NCBI GenBank assembly: GCA_049511715.1
Contig: JBEKXU010000004.1
Location: forward strand, 62,001-126,000
Source of the DNA: JBEKHT01 sp049511715
GTDB taxonomy: Bacteria; Chloroflexota; Anaerolineae; Anaerolineales; RBG-16-64-43
DNA: 64,000 nucleotides
Reading direction: 5' to 3'
Positions 40,717 through 49,259 of the stretch are shown in pieces. A program made the translations under genes and the position numbers. The notes under the pieces are model-generated. The model had not been told where the DNA came from. It made no database searches and worked only from the letters and a program-made list of their open reading frames with translations. Each line of letters opens with the position of its first letter. Position 1 is the first letter of the stretch.

Positions 40717-43131
40717 TCAGGGCAACGCGGTTTGGGCAGAGTAGATCTGATCCCCGATAGCCAAATAGAGGGTCTTGTCCGGTCCCACCGCCAGCGCCGT
40801 AGCATCTCCCGGCGGGGCAGCCGTGACGCGGTAATGCGCCAGGAAGTCGAGCGCCAGGCTGAATCGGAAGGCCCCGCGGCCAAAGGAGTCTAGAAAAAAG
40901 AGGGAGGGCTCGGGAGGTGGGTCGTAGCGCAATTGAGTGAATTGTGCGTCCACAATCCGGGGCCCCGCTTGGCGCCCCGGACGGGTGTCATGGTAGGGAA
41001 TGTCCGTGCAGACATTCGCGCCCGTTCCCGCATTTCCTGGGAGCGGCAACAGGGGGTTGTAGGTGCAACGGGTGAGGTGCCCATCGGCATGGAGGAAGAA
41101 GACATCCCCACCGGCCACCACAAAGTCGATGGCGTCCGTGATATTCGGCACGGCCGCATTAAAGTAATCCTCCGGCGGCTGGTCAAAGTTGAAGCCGTTG
41201 GTCGGGTAGCGCCAGAAGCCGTTCGCGGTCGGATCGAGAGCATAGAGGCTGCCGTCGTAGTAATCAATCGCCTGCAGGCTGAGCCATCCCGTGCGGGGTG
41301 GGATCAGTGCTCCGGCCACGGCGGTCCCACCCGGCGGGCAGTAAAGCACACCTCCTTTGGCATCTACCGCAACCAGAACGCCACTTTGAGCCGAGCTAGG
41401 CACCTGAGATCCGACGGTGATGTCCGGCACCCAAGCAATATCCACGGGCGTCGCCACGGACTGCTCGGGGTAGTTCCCGGCCTGGCAGTTGAAGCTGTCA
41501 TCCACTTGGTAACCTCCCTGGGCCATAACGAGCCGCAGAACCTGACCGCGGTCCGCATCCAGGGCGAAGATTTCCTCGTCGCCGATCACCAGGGACGTGA
41601 TGCGGGTTCCGGCCCCCAGCCCGTTTGGTACCAGCGGTTGGAAGTTAAGGGCGGTGATCCCGTCGAGAACATCGAGCGCATGCGTTCCCTGAGTGCGAAT
41701 CGTTTCCAGCTCCGCAGACTCGCCGTACTGGGAGGTCTCATCCACCAGGGCAAGCACCCGCGTCCACTGCTGCCGTGCTAGGCTGGGATCCGATTGTCCC
41801 GCGGCGGCCTGGGCCGAGCTTTGTGCCTGGCCCAAGACCAGCGCAAACTTCTCGGCCCGGCCACGCTGGTAATACAGGACCCCGACCATGGCTACGACGA
41901 CCAAAGGTACCACGATCGCCGTGGCCAGCATCGCGCGGGAAGGAAGGCTGAACGACCCCTCCTTCGGCAGGGGTCCCTCGGGTGTCAGCCGCCTCAGGCC
42001 TGCACTCAGGACAGCCCACCCCGCCTCAAAGCTGACCCGTGTGGCTCGAGCAAAGGAGCGCAGCCCGGAGACCAGATTCAGTTCCGTGGCTTCCTCCCCC
42101 TGCTGTCTCTCCGGGACCAGCCCTTCCAGTGGCAGTCCCGGCTCGGAAACGCGTGTACTCGATCCTGCTCGCGGATCGCGTCGCGCTGGGGATCGCAGCT
42201 TCGCCCCCTGATTGCCGCCAGACGCCGGCTCTTCCATGCGCGTGGAAAGAGGAGCCGCCCCCGCCACGCCTGGGGCCTCTCGCTTAGGGGATAGCTCCGG
42301 AGTCATGCCAGGCAAGCCTAGTTCTCCCAGCGACTCGCGTGCGACGGCAGGCTTGCCGTCCCCCAGGGAACTGAGCGAAATACGGGGCAAGACCGCGCTT
42401 CGCTCCGGCGCCGCCCGAGCAGCCGCAGCCTCGGGCACCAAGCGAACCAGAATTGCCGCCAGATCTCGGTTGGCATCTGTCGGGGCTTGGCTCATTCGCT
42501 CGGCGATTGCGTGCAGGGAAAGCCGGCTGGCATTGTCCAGGGCATTCCGCCACGCCGCAGCGGGCAAACCCGAAAGGAGCAGGGTAGGAAATGGCTCGGA
42601 GTCGTGCGCCGGCTGCAGGGAGATATGACCGTAGTGCAACTCGGCCGTCCGTGAGGCGCCCAGGGGCTGTCCCGGTTTTTCACCTTGCGTCGGGAATCCC
42701 TCCAGGAACCCGTGGCTTGCCACCAGGATCAGGACCTCGCCCGCGAAGCCCAGGAACAGCGCCTCCTCGTGCAGCACCGCGGTCGCCAAGTTGATTTGAA
42801 TCGGTTGGGCCTGGGGACCGAGAACCCCCACCCATTCCTCAGTCCCCTGGAAAACTTCGTCGTTGACTGCTGTGAACGAGGCCCGCAGCGCAGCCGTCAC
42901 CGAGCCGGGGGTGTCAAAGTAGGCGCGGGCCGCAAGATCACACAAGTGCTGGGCCTGAGAATCACCCAGCGGCATCCAGGTTGCATCCAAGGCCAGGACC
43001 AGCGTTTCCCCCGCACGGCCCCGCGCGCAGCGCCTTGGTGCGGTCCTAACCTGATAACCTGCGGGAAAAGTATCCTCCAGCTTCCCCGCACGAACCAGCA
43101 AAGGCCTCATTTCGACTTGCAAGGAGGGCAT
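40717..43131 (-). CDS. Membrane protein with degenerate PP2C-like domain and beta-propeller-like C-terminus
   Basis: The 804-residue protein has three parts. The N-terminus (about 1-235) resembles a PP2C phosphatase: LVLALDATW has Asp49 where active enzymes have DGxGG, and the ASFTAVNDEVF helix and ATAVLHEEALFLGFAGEVLI strands fit, but the glycine-rich metal motif is gone. A low-complexity linker leads to one transmembrane helix at 401-421. A C-terminal region with repeated strands (SLVIGDEEIFALDADRGQVL, DYYDGSLYALDP, AVGPDKTLYLAIGD) looks like a beta-propeller. I infer a membrane-anchored sensor or scaffold. Confidence 0.7.
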   Translation of the reverse strand: MPSLQVEMRPLLVRAGKLEDTFPAGYQVRTAPRRCARGRAGETLVLALDATWMPLGDSQAQHLCDLAARAYFDTPGSVTAALRASFTAVNDEVFQGTEEWVGVLGPQAQPIQINLATAVLHEEALFLGFAGEVLILVASHGFLEGFPTQGEKPGQPLGASRTAELHYGHISLQPAHDSEPFPTLLLSGLPAAAWRNALDNASRLSLHAIAERMSQAPTDANRDLAAILVRLVPEAAAARAAPERSAVLPRISLSSLGDGKPAVARESLGELGLPGMTPELSPKREAPGVAGAAPLSTRMEEPASGGNQGAKLRSPARRDPRAGSSTRVSEPGLPLEGLVPERQQGEEATELNLVSGLRSFARATRVSFEAGWAVLSAGLRRLTPEGPLPKEGSFSLPSRAMLATAIVVPLVVVAMVGVLYYQRGRAEKFALVLGQAQSSAQAAAGQSDPSLARQQWTRVLALVDETSQYGESAELETIRTQGTHALDVLDGITALNFQPLVPNGLGAGTRITSLVIGDEEIFALDADRGQVLRLVMAQGGYQVDDSFNCQAGNYPEQSVATPVDIAWVPDITVGSQVPSSAQSGVLVAVDAKGGVLYCPPGGTAVAGALIPPRTGWLSLQAIDYYDGSLYALDPTANGFWRYPTNGFNFDQPPEDYFNAAVPNITDAIDFVVAGGDVFFLHADGHLTRCTYNPLLPLPGNAGTGANVCTDIPYHDTRPGRQAGPRIVDAQFTQLRYDPPPEPSLFFLDSFGRGAFRFSLALDFLAHYRVTAAPPGDATALAVGPDKTLYLAIGDQIYSAQTALP

Positions 43132-43858
43132 TCCCCTATTCTACCCGGAAGCCTAGCCGCTCGGGCTCGGTGTGAACAAAGGCTGCAAGATCAATGCCGT
43201 CAAGTGGGACCGCGCGGAATGGAGCCGCGCGGGCGGGCCGTGCTACTCCGCCTCCCTGGCTTGGCCGCCGCGGGGAGCAGGCCCCCCAGGCGCACGGGAC
43301 CGAGGACTTCTTCGGACTGAACAGCCACACCCACCGACCGAGTCGCCTTTGACCTGCGCCGACCCGGGGAGTTCTTCGGGCGCCGATTCTTCCCTCCCCG
43401 GGCCGAACTTAACCCGTGCGGCTTCTCCGCCGCGCTGCGCTGGGCCTCCCGCTCCGCGGACTGCGAGCCTTCAACACCGAAACCCAGCAGCGCACTGCCC
43501 TGCCGCCCCCCTCCCCAGGGTTTTCCTCCCGGGAGGCGCGAGATAACGAGATTCAGCTCGAGCAACTCCCCAAGGCGAACGATTAGCCCGCTGGCCGAAC
43601 ACCCCCATGCAGGCTCACACCACAGGACACGCACGGGTTCGCTGAACAACAGGGCACCCAGCGACCCCTCTGGCCTGTGCCCTGAATCCCCCTCCTTGCG
43701 CGGCCCGAGGGAACGGGTTTCCTTTTGGCGACCGCTGGAGCCATCAGCTCGGAAAAGGCCCTTCGCCTTTCAAGTCGGCGCCCATGCTGGGCGTGCAGAA
43801 GAATCGGCGGCCTTCCGGCCGCCGACCAACCCAAGCATAAAGGGAGGCTCAGACCCAC
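43132..43858. other. Intergenic region of 727 bases
   Basis: This is the longest non-coding gap in the window, between the GltD-like gene and the PP2C-like gene on the minus strand. The open frames in it are Pro/Arg/Ser-rich and look non-coding. I checked for RNase P and tmRNA signatures and tRNA T-loops and saw none. It contains the terminator hairpin at 43804-43825. An unrecognised RNA gene or promoter leader could lie here. Confidence 0.5.
43804..43825 (-). terminator. Intrinsic-type terminator of the GltD-like gene
   Basis: TCGGCGGCC (43804-43812) and GGCCGCCGA (43817-43825) form a perfect nine-base stem with a four-base loop, 34 bases after the stop. On the minus strand TTCTTCT follows. 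Confidence 0.7.
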
Positions 43859-45295
43859 CTAGCAGACGGCCATCAAGTACTCATCGATGGCTCGCGCCGC
43901 TTTTCTTCCCGCGACCATAGCCGTCACTACCAAGTCAGGCCCGGTGACTCCATCTCCGCCCGCGAAGACGCCTGGACGAGAGGTGGCACCTGTCTCCGGA
44001 TCAACAACGACGAGTCCATAGTCGCGGACCTGCAAGCCAGGCGTTGATTCCCCGATCTCCGGGTCCGGCCAGTAGCCCAGCGCCAGGACGACCGTATCCG
44101 CTTCCACCGTGAAGTTGGACCCCTCAATCGGGACCGGTCGGCGCCTGCCGGACTTGTCGGGCTCGCCCAGTTCGCACTGCAGACATTCGACCCCGCTGAC
44201 CCGACCGTCCGGTCCGGCCAGAAAGCGGATGGGCTGGGTGAGAAAGCGGTACCGAGCCCCCTCTTCCCGCGCCAGCGCACGATCCTTGCGCCCACCCGGC
44301 ATCTCCGCCTCCGTGCGGCGATAGACGCAAGTAACTTCCTCGGCTCCCAGGCGGAGGGCTGTGCGCAAGCAATCGGAGGCTGTGTCGCCTCCTCCGACGA
44401 CGGCCACCTTGCGACCCACCTGCAAACGCTCGCGCTGGCCAGGAGGAAGCAGGGCCGGATCAACATTGGTGCGTACGAGGAATTCGGTAGATTGGTATAC
44501 GGCCGGCAGATCCTCTCCTGGCGCCTTCATCGTGGCAGGAATCCCGGACCCGACACCGACAAACACGGCTTGGTACCCCTCGCCAAGAATCTGGTCAATA
44601 GTGTGATCTCGTCCAATGCGGACCCCGGTCTCGAACTCCGCCCCCGCCTCGCGGAAGTCGCCGATGCGCGCGTCAACAACCTTCTTGGAAAGCTTGAAAT
44701 TGGGAATCCCATAGATCAGCAGGCCTCCGGGTGAGGGCGCAGCCTCGAAGAAGGTTACCGCGTGACCCCGCTGCAGGAGTTGCTCAGCACACGCCAGGCC
44801 CGCTGGACCCGACCCAACAATCGCAACCCGCTTCCCGGAGGGGGCGCCCTTTGAAACTTCGACCCGCGAGTGCTGGCGCTGGAAGTCCGCGACGAAGGCC
44901 TCCAAGGCCCCCGTTAGGACCGGCTCCCCACGCTTGCTCCGGACGCAGGCTCCTTGACACAGCTGCTCATGCGGGCAGACCCGGCCGCAAATTTCGGGCA
45001 AAGAGCTAGTCTGGCGGTAGACTTCCGCGGCTTCCAGAAATTTTCCTTGCTCGATCAGCAGCAGCGCCTTGGAAATATCATTGTGGCCGGGGCAGGCTTC
45101 CGAGCAAGGAGCCGGATCGGGGCAGTGGATACACCGCATGGCCTCGCGCCGGGCGCGTTCCTCGTCTAGCGGAAGAAACGTCTCACCAAAATCGAGTAGC
45201 CGCTCCGAAACAGGACGAGTCGGCAAGTCCTCGAACGGGATTTTCATGCGGGCCTTGCGATCAAGAACGGGACTGGCGCTGGGCGTCTCGGGCAT
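43859..45295 (-). CDS. NAD(P)-linked flavin/Fe-S oxidoreductase, GltD/NfnB-like
   Basis: The 478-residue protein has the N-terminal cluster-binding cysteines CIHCPDPAPCSEACP and CGRVCPHEQLCQGAC. An FAD Rossmann motif IVGSGPAGLACAE, the GIPNFKLSK segment, an NAD(P) motif VVGGGDTASDCLRTA and a C-terminal FAGGDGVTGPDLV follow. This is the layout of the glutamate synthase small subunit and of NfnB/SudA-type reductases. No glutamate synthase large subunit is adjacent, so a stand-alone or electron-bifurcating role is possible. The start has AAGGAG. A terminator-like hairpin with a T-tract sits in its leader. Confidence 0.88.
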   Translation of the reverse strand: MPETPSASPVLDRKARMKIPFEDLPTRPVSERLLDFGETFLPLDEERARREAMRCIHCPDPAPCSEACPGHNDISKALLLIEQGKFLEAAEVYRQTSSLPEICGRVCPHEQLCQGACVRSKRGEPVLTGALEAFVADFQRQHSRVEVSKGAPSGKRVAIVGSGPAGLACAEQLLQRGHAVTFFEAAPSPGGLLIYGIPNFKLSKKVVDARIGDFREAGAEFETGVRIGRDHTIDQILGEGYQAVFVGVGSGIPATMKAPGEDLPAVYQSTEFLVRTNVDPALLPPGQRERLQVGRKVAVVGGGDTASDCLRTALRLGAEEVTCVYRRTEAEMPGGRKDRALAREEGARYRFLTQPIRFLAGPDGRVSGVECLQCELGEPDKSGRRRPVPIEGSNFTVEADTVVLALGYWPDPEIGESTPGLQVRDYGLVVVDPETGATSRPGVFAGGDGVTGPDLVVTAMVAGRKAARAIDEYLMAVC

Positions 45296-45317
45296 TGATG
45301 CTCCTTGAGGACGATCG

Positions 45318-45349
45318 AAAAAAAACTCGAGCTCCGCCCCGGGCGGAGC
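45318..45349 (-). terminator. Terminator-like attenuator in the leader of the GltD-like gene
   Basis: On the minus strand a nine-base stem (arms GCTCCGCCC and GGGCGGAGC, 45331-45349) is followed after four bases by eight T. This is a strong intrinsic terminator, yet it lies only 22 bases before the start codon of the gene at 45295. No minus-strand gene upstream would need it, so attenuation is likely. Confidence 0.65.
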
Positions 45350-45438
45350 CGCTTTGCCCGCCAGCCATGCCCGGTGGGCCTTGTCAGGGATTCCAGACCG
45401 AGTCTAGTGGTCGCAATCCAGATAGGTTAGGGCTTGAA

Positions 45439-45461
45439 ATCACTTATCGCCGCGATAATGA
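45439..45461. promoter_or_regulatory. AT-rich inverted repeat in the divergent region
   Basis: TTATCG (45444-45449) and CGATAA (45453-45458) flank a three-base centre; the arms extend outward as ATCA and TGAT with one bulge. It could be a regulator operator for the GltD-like gene or part of a leader structure. Confidence 0.4.
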
Positions 45462-45753
45462 TCACCCGGCCACAGGAACATGATCACTCGCACGACATCA
45501 ACTGTGCCGCCGATCAATTCCCCGCTTGGCCACCGCCCCGAGGTTCACGAATTGAATGGAAAAGCTCACTCGCCCCGGGAAACCCTCCAGGCGCGGAGAC
45601 CGCGCGCGGGACCCATAGGCCCGTCATATCGAACAACGCTTGGGCCAACTGCATGCGGCAAGACTCAGGGAACGCAAGGGCAGCGTTTTTGCGACGCCCA
45701 ACGAGGATCCTGAGGTATTTCCCCAAAGGGCTCCACTTTCATTCTTCCGCCGC

Positions 45754-45759
45754 TATAAT
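45754..45759 (+). promoter_or_regulatory. Candidate -10 box of the glycosidase-domain gene
   Basis: A perfect TATAAT lies about 85 bases before the start at 45843. No good -35 match is present at 17 bases, so it may need an activator. Confidence 0.4.
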
Positions 45760-45842
45760 TGACTCTTCGCGACCGGATCCGGATGGCGCCGGAAGAAACC
45801 CTTCCTTCCGGGCGCCTGTGGCTCGGTATCTGAAATCTGGAC

Positions 45843-47093
45843 ATGATCCCCCCGCGCAAACCTTCGCATTCCCGCGGCTGGTCCCCGCTCGCAACCCTTG
45901 CCATCCTTGGCCTCCTAATCCTGGGCGCGTGCGGTTACGTCGCCCCCCGCTGGGCCGAGATTGAGGCATTGGGAGCGGACTGGCTTCGTTCCATCCTGGG
46001 CGATCAAACGGTTTCGCGCATGGAAGTGATCCTGTTTAAGATGGAGGACGAGGTGCGCTTGGCCGAGTACTCCCTGGGCCTCTTCTCGCCTGCGGCCCCC
46101 TGGGCCCCGGCCTCAGTGCTCGTCGTGCCTGCCGCTCCGAACGCAACGGCCAGCCCGGCCCGCCTAGCGACGCTCACGCCGTTTCCCTCTCCCGCTCCGT
46201 CTACCGTCTCGGCTTCCACCCCGGGCCCGCCCCAGCAACCGGGCCCCACCCCCGCGGAATGGCCGCCTGCCCCAGGCACCCCTCTGGGCCATCTCGCGGG
46301 GGAGGGCAAGTGGTCTCCATACTTGGTGGGCGCGTCGGGAACGGTCTTTGCGGAACGTGCCTTCTTCCAGCCCGACCCCGAACGTCCCTACATTGTTGTG
46401 GGCGTGGTTGCTTTCAACCTAGAAACCACTCGCCTGCACTACGTGGTAGGCACTCAGGAGCCGGAGTCGGATGTGCCTCTGGTGCGAACGGGGAGAATTG
46501 CCCCCTCCGATAAGGCCTCGGGCGTCCTTCTGGCCGCGTTCAACGGGGGCTTCAGAGGGCGCCACGGGAACTTCGGAGTGATGGTCGATGGGGCGGTCCT
46601 CCTGCCACCCCGAGACGGGATGGGAACGGTGGTCCTCAATGAGGATGGGCAGGTGAAAATCGATCAGTGGGGGCGGTTCCCTCTGGGACCTGAGATTGCG
46701 GCCTGGAGGCAGAACGGCCCGCTGATCCTCGATGGCGGGCAGGTCAATCCCGAGGTGGACCTGGTCTCCTACGACCTGTGGGGAACACTGCTGACCGGCA
46801 AGACCCTCACCTGGCGGTCCGGTCTGGGGCTAAGTCGTAACGGCCAAGTGCTCTTGTATGCCGCTGGCCCCAGCCTCAGCGTGCGCGGCCTGGCGACCAC
46901 GCTCGGTGCGGCCGGCGCCGACAATGCCCTCGAGCTTGATATCAACAATTTCTGGGTGGAATTCGTAAGCATTCGAGCCGTGGGGGGCCGCTTTTTCGCC
47001 TATCCACTTTTTCCCGAGATGAGCGAGGGTGAGGGGCGCTATCTCGGTCCCTCGGCACGGGATTTCTTCTACGTCACCACGCGCCAGGGATAA
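45843..47093 (+). CDS. Phosphodiester glycosidase (NAGPA) domain protein, membrane-anchored
   Basis: The 416-residue protein has a signal/anchor segment (WSPLATLAILGLLILGACG) that may end in a lipobox. A Pro/Thr/Ala-rich spacer spans about 95-150. A phosphodiester glycosidase domain (PF09992) follows, with LLAAFNGGFRG, VMVDGAVLLPPRDG, QNGPLILDGG, GLSRNGQVLLYAAG and a final ALELDINNFW. These domains cleave N-acetylglucosamine phosphodiesters or related cell-wall bonds. It is probably exported and acts at the cell surface. It is monocistronic in appearance. Confidence 0.87.
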   Translation: MIPPRKPSHSRGWSPLATLAILGLLILGACGYVAPRWAEIEALGADWLRSILGDQTVSRMEVILFKMEDEVRLAEYSLGLFSPAAPWAPASVLVVPAAPNATASPARLATLTPFPSPAPSTVSASTPGPPQQPGPTPAEWPPAPGTPLGHLAGEGKWSPYLVGASGTVFAERAFFQPDPERPYIVVGVVAFNLETTRLHYVVGTQEPESDVPLVRTGRIAPSDKASGVLLAAFNGGFRGRHGNFGVMVDGAVLLPPRDGMGTVVLNEDGQVKIDQWGRFPLGPEIAAWRQNGPLILDGGQVNPEVDLVSYDLWGTLLTGKTLTWRSGLGLSRNGQVLLYAAGPSLSVRGLATTLGAAGADNALELDINNFWVEFVSIRAVGGRFFAYPLFPEMSEGEGRYLGPSARDFFYVTTRQG

Positions 47094-47159
47094 CCCACAG
47101 GCTGCCGCGGGTTGGTGCCTCCATTGCGTTCTTTCCGGGGGACCGGGCCAGGCGTGAAG

Positions 47160-48008
47160 CTACCCGCCGGGCCGGGCGGCGGGGCGCAATCGAAGTTCCG
47201 AATCTGCTTGCTCAACCTGGAACACCGGTTGGTACTTCTCGTGAGCACAAATGACGCGTGCCCCGCATTCCACCGACCAAGCCTGCCAGCGCTGCTTGCT
47301 GCGCAGGGTCTCCAGCGGCTCGACGTCGTAGGCAGTGAGCCAGCTCAGGTGCGCAAAATGAACTGCCAGCGAGGCCAGGTCACCCGTGAAAAAAACCGGC
47401 GAAGCGAGACCCTCCACCAGCACGCTTTGGTGGCCGCGGGTGTGCCCGCGGGTTACTACGCAACGAACTTCGTGCGTCGCAGGGGTGTCGCCGTGAAGCA
47501 GGCGCATCCGCCCTTCGCGCACCAAGGGCAAAAAGTTCACCGGAGAGTAGGTGTGGCGTGTCCGCTCATCCGGAAGAGAGGCTTGGGCCCACTCCAACCG
47601 CTGCACCCAGTATTCGGCCCGTGGAAAGCTCGGCACGAGGCTTCCGGCCTCGATCCGCGTGTTGCCTCCACAGTGATCGGCGTGCAAGTGCGTGTTAATG
47701 ACCAGATCCACATCCTCCGGAGAGGTCCCCAGCCGATGCAGTCCCTCCAGCAAGCCGCCTTCGGGGCGCTCCAGATCCCATTGCCCCAAGGCGGCCTCAT
47801 CAAGTTTCGTGCCCAACCCCGTATCAACGAGGATGGTCTTCCCCTCCGAGCGAACGAGCAGCGACCATAGGACCAGCGGCACCTTGCTCCAGGCCTCCTC
47901 CGGGAAACTCCTTTCCCAGAGAGCAGCCGGCACGAGTCCGAACGGTCCGCCCGGATCCTGCCGCACGACTCCATCGTTTAACAGGCAAAGCTCAGGCCCC
48001 TGCCTCAT
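47160..48008 (-). CDS. Metallo-beta-lactamase-fold hydrolase
   Basis: The 282-residue protein has the MBL zinc motif THLHADHCGG (HxHxDH), a later GHTRGHQS histidine, and the Asp of FFTGDLA. Substrates of the family range from lactones and thioesters to nucleic acids; the layout fits quorum-lactonase-like or alkyl-hydrolase enzymes. ATG 48008 has GGGAGG eight bases upstream. An upstream extension to 48047 is not supported. It is the last gene of the minus-strand run that starts at 56473. Confidence 0.87.
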   Translation of the reverse strand: MRQGPELCLLNDGVVRQDPGGPFGLVPAALWERSFPEEAWSKVPLVLWSLLVRSEGKTILVDTGLGTKLDEAALGQWDLERPEGGLLEGLHRLGTSPEDVDLVINTHLHADHCGGNTRIEAGSLVPSFPRAEYWVQRLEWAQASLPDERTRHTYSPVNFLPLVREGRMRLLHGDTPATHEVRCVVTRGHTRGHQSVLVEGLASPVFFTGDLASLAVHFAHLSWLTAYDVEPLETLRSKQRWQAWSVECGARVICAHEKYQPVFQVEQADSELRLRPAARPGG

Positions 48009-48098
48009 CTGTTCTACCTCCCAGCCTCCTGCAACCGGTAATCCCAACCGCCTTTCGCCCCTTCCACCCCGCTCCCGGGGATTCCGTTCCTAGCCGCC

Positions 48099-49199
48099 CT
48101 ACTCCCCTGCCTGGGCCAGAACCTGGCGCAGGTGATCGTAATGCTGCCGCTCGTGCTCAAGAAACCGCCGCAGCACTTTGCGAGCGGTCCAGGTCTCTCC
48201 CCAGGGCGCGCGGTTGACCCGCTGAAGGTCTTTCTCTCCCAGGCCCTCAAGCCTCTGAACTGCCACAATGCGCACCTGCGCCAGCCTCACCAATGGGTCA
48301 GCGGGCCATCGTCCCAATCGCCCACGAAAATGCAGGTGCACCGTCGCCAGCTGTCGCAAGGCCTCTTCGGACCGTTCGCGCTCGGCCGACGGGGCCGCAA
48401 GCCAGGACCCCTCTCCCAGGCCCCGCAGCCATCCCGCCAACTGCAGGCCAAGCTCCAGGAGTTGATTGATCCCGCGATTCAGATTTTCCCGGGCGAAGGG
48501 GAAAAGGTCGGATTCCACGGTTTCATTCCCACGCCAGCAAGGATCGGGACGCATGACCCCGCGCTCGGCCCGCGGCAGGGACTGAACGTAAGCCCCCCAG
48601 GCAGTCTCCAGCTCCAGCGCTCGGCGCAATACCTTTCGGGGCGTCCATTCCTCACCCAGAAAGCAAGTGGTCACAGAGAGTTCTTCCTCGGTCAAGCTGT
48701 GGAGCCGCCCGATCAACAGGGACCGGGCGCCCCAGGCCGCTCCGGCCGCATCTTCGGGAAGGGGGATCAGCCGGTCCAGGTACCAGCACTCCGCGATCGC
48801 GACGTGCTCAATAATCTGAGCCGCCTTCCAGCCACCCGCCGGCCCGGCCTTCATCTGCTGGGGGCTCAAGCCCCTCGCCAGCCGACCAAAACGTTCCCTC
48901 GCCAGCGCCATCCGCAGCAGCAGGTGCTCGAGTTCGCCCCGGGTTAGAGGCACAAGATCCTCAGGGAAAACGTTCTCCGCGATCGGGTCCAACTCGATCG
49001 GAATGGCCGGGTCGATGGAGGGCACCGGGAGGAGATTGGCTTCCAGAAAAAGGATCTCTTCCTGGAGCACTTCCAGGGCGCGGGCGACAGCCACCTCCCG
49101 CAGGGGATGCATCGCGTTAACCCCAGGCAGGGACGGGATGTGGGCCATGAACCCGCCCTCCTCGGAATCACGGTAGACATAAACTCGGGTCGGTTCCAT
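48099..49199 (-). CDS. DinB-like protein with two DinB domains and an N-terminal HicB-like segment
   Basis: The 366-residue protein opens with VYVYRDSEEGGFMAHIPSLP, resembling the HicB/UPF0150 antitoxin-like fold. Two DinB four-helix modules follow. Each ends in WTPRKVLRR or WTARKVLRR and a Glu/His-containing helix (ELETAWGAY and EHERQHYDHL). DinB proteins use three histidines to bind a metal; the first module here has His131 in EHVAIAE but seems to lack the full triad. They are often thiol-dependent transferases. The tandem pair suggests an intramolecular duplication. Confidence 0.78.
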   Translation of the reverse strand: MEPTRVYVYRDSEEGGFMAHIPSLPGVNAMHPLREVAVARALEVLQEEILFLEANLLPVPSIDPAIPIELDPIAENVFPEDLVPLTRGELEHLLLRMALARERFGRLARGLSPQQMKAGPAGGWKAAQIIEHVAIAECWYLDRLIPLPEDAAGAAWGARSLLIGRLHSLTEEELSVTTCFLGEEWTPRKVLRRALELETAWGAYVQSLPRAERGVMRPDPCWRGNETVESDLFPFARENLNRGINQLLELGLQLAGWLRGLGEGSWLAAPSAERERSEEALRQLATVHLHFRGRLGRWPADPLVRLAQVRIVAVQRLEGLGEKDLQRVNRAPWGETWTARKVLRRFLEHERQHYDHLRQVLAQAGE

Positions 49200-49259
49200 C
49201 TTCGCCCTGGAGGTCAGAAGCCGCGGACGGCCATCTCAACCGCGGGACGGGGGAACTCC

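Larger units (their letters stand above)
45296..45842. other. Divergent intergenic region of 547 bases
   Basis: It holds the leader of the GltD-like gene and the promoter region of the glycosidase-domain gene. No convincing protein gene is seen. It contains the terminator-like element at 45318-45349, an AT-rich inverted repeat at 45439-45461 and a TATAAT box at 45754-45759. The distance of about 500 bases upstream of the minus-strand gene leaves room for a structured leader RNA. Confidence 0.5.

Noticed and set aside
43132..43858. RNase P RNA, tmRNA or tRNA gene in the longest gap
   Set aside because: None of the conserved core or T-loop sequences that I know for these RNAs could be found on either strand.
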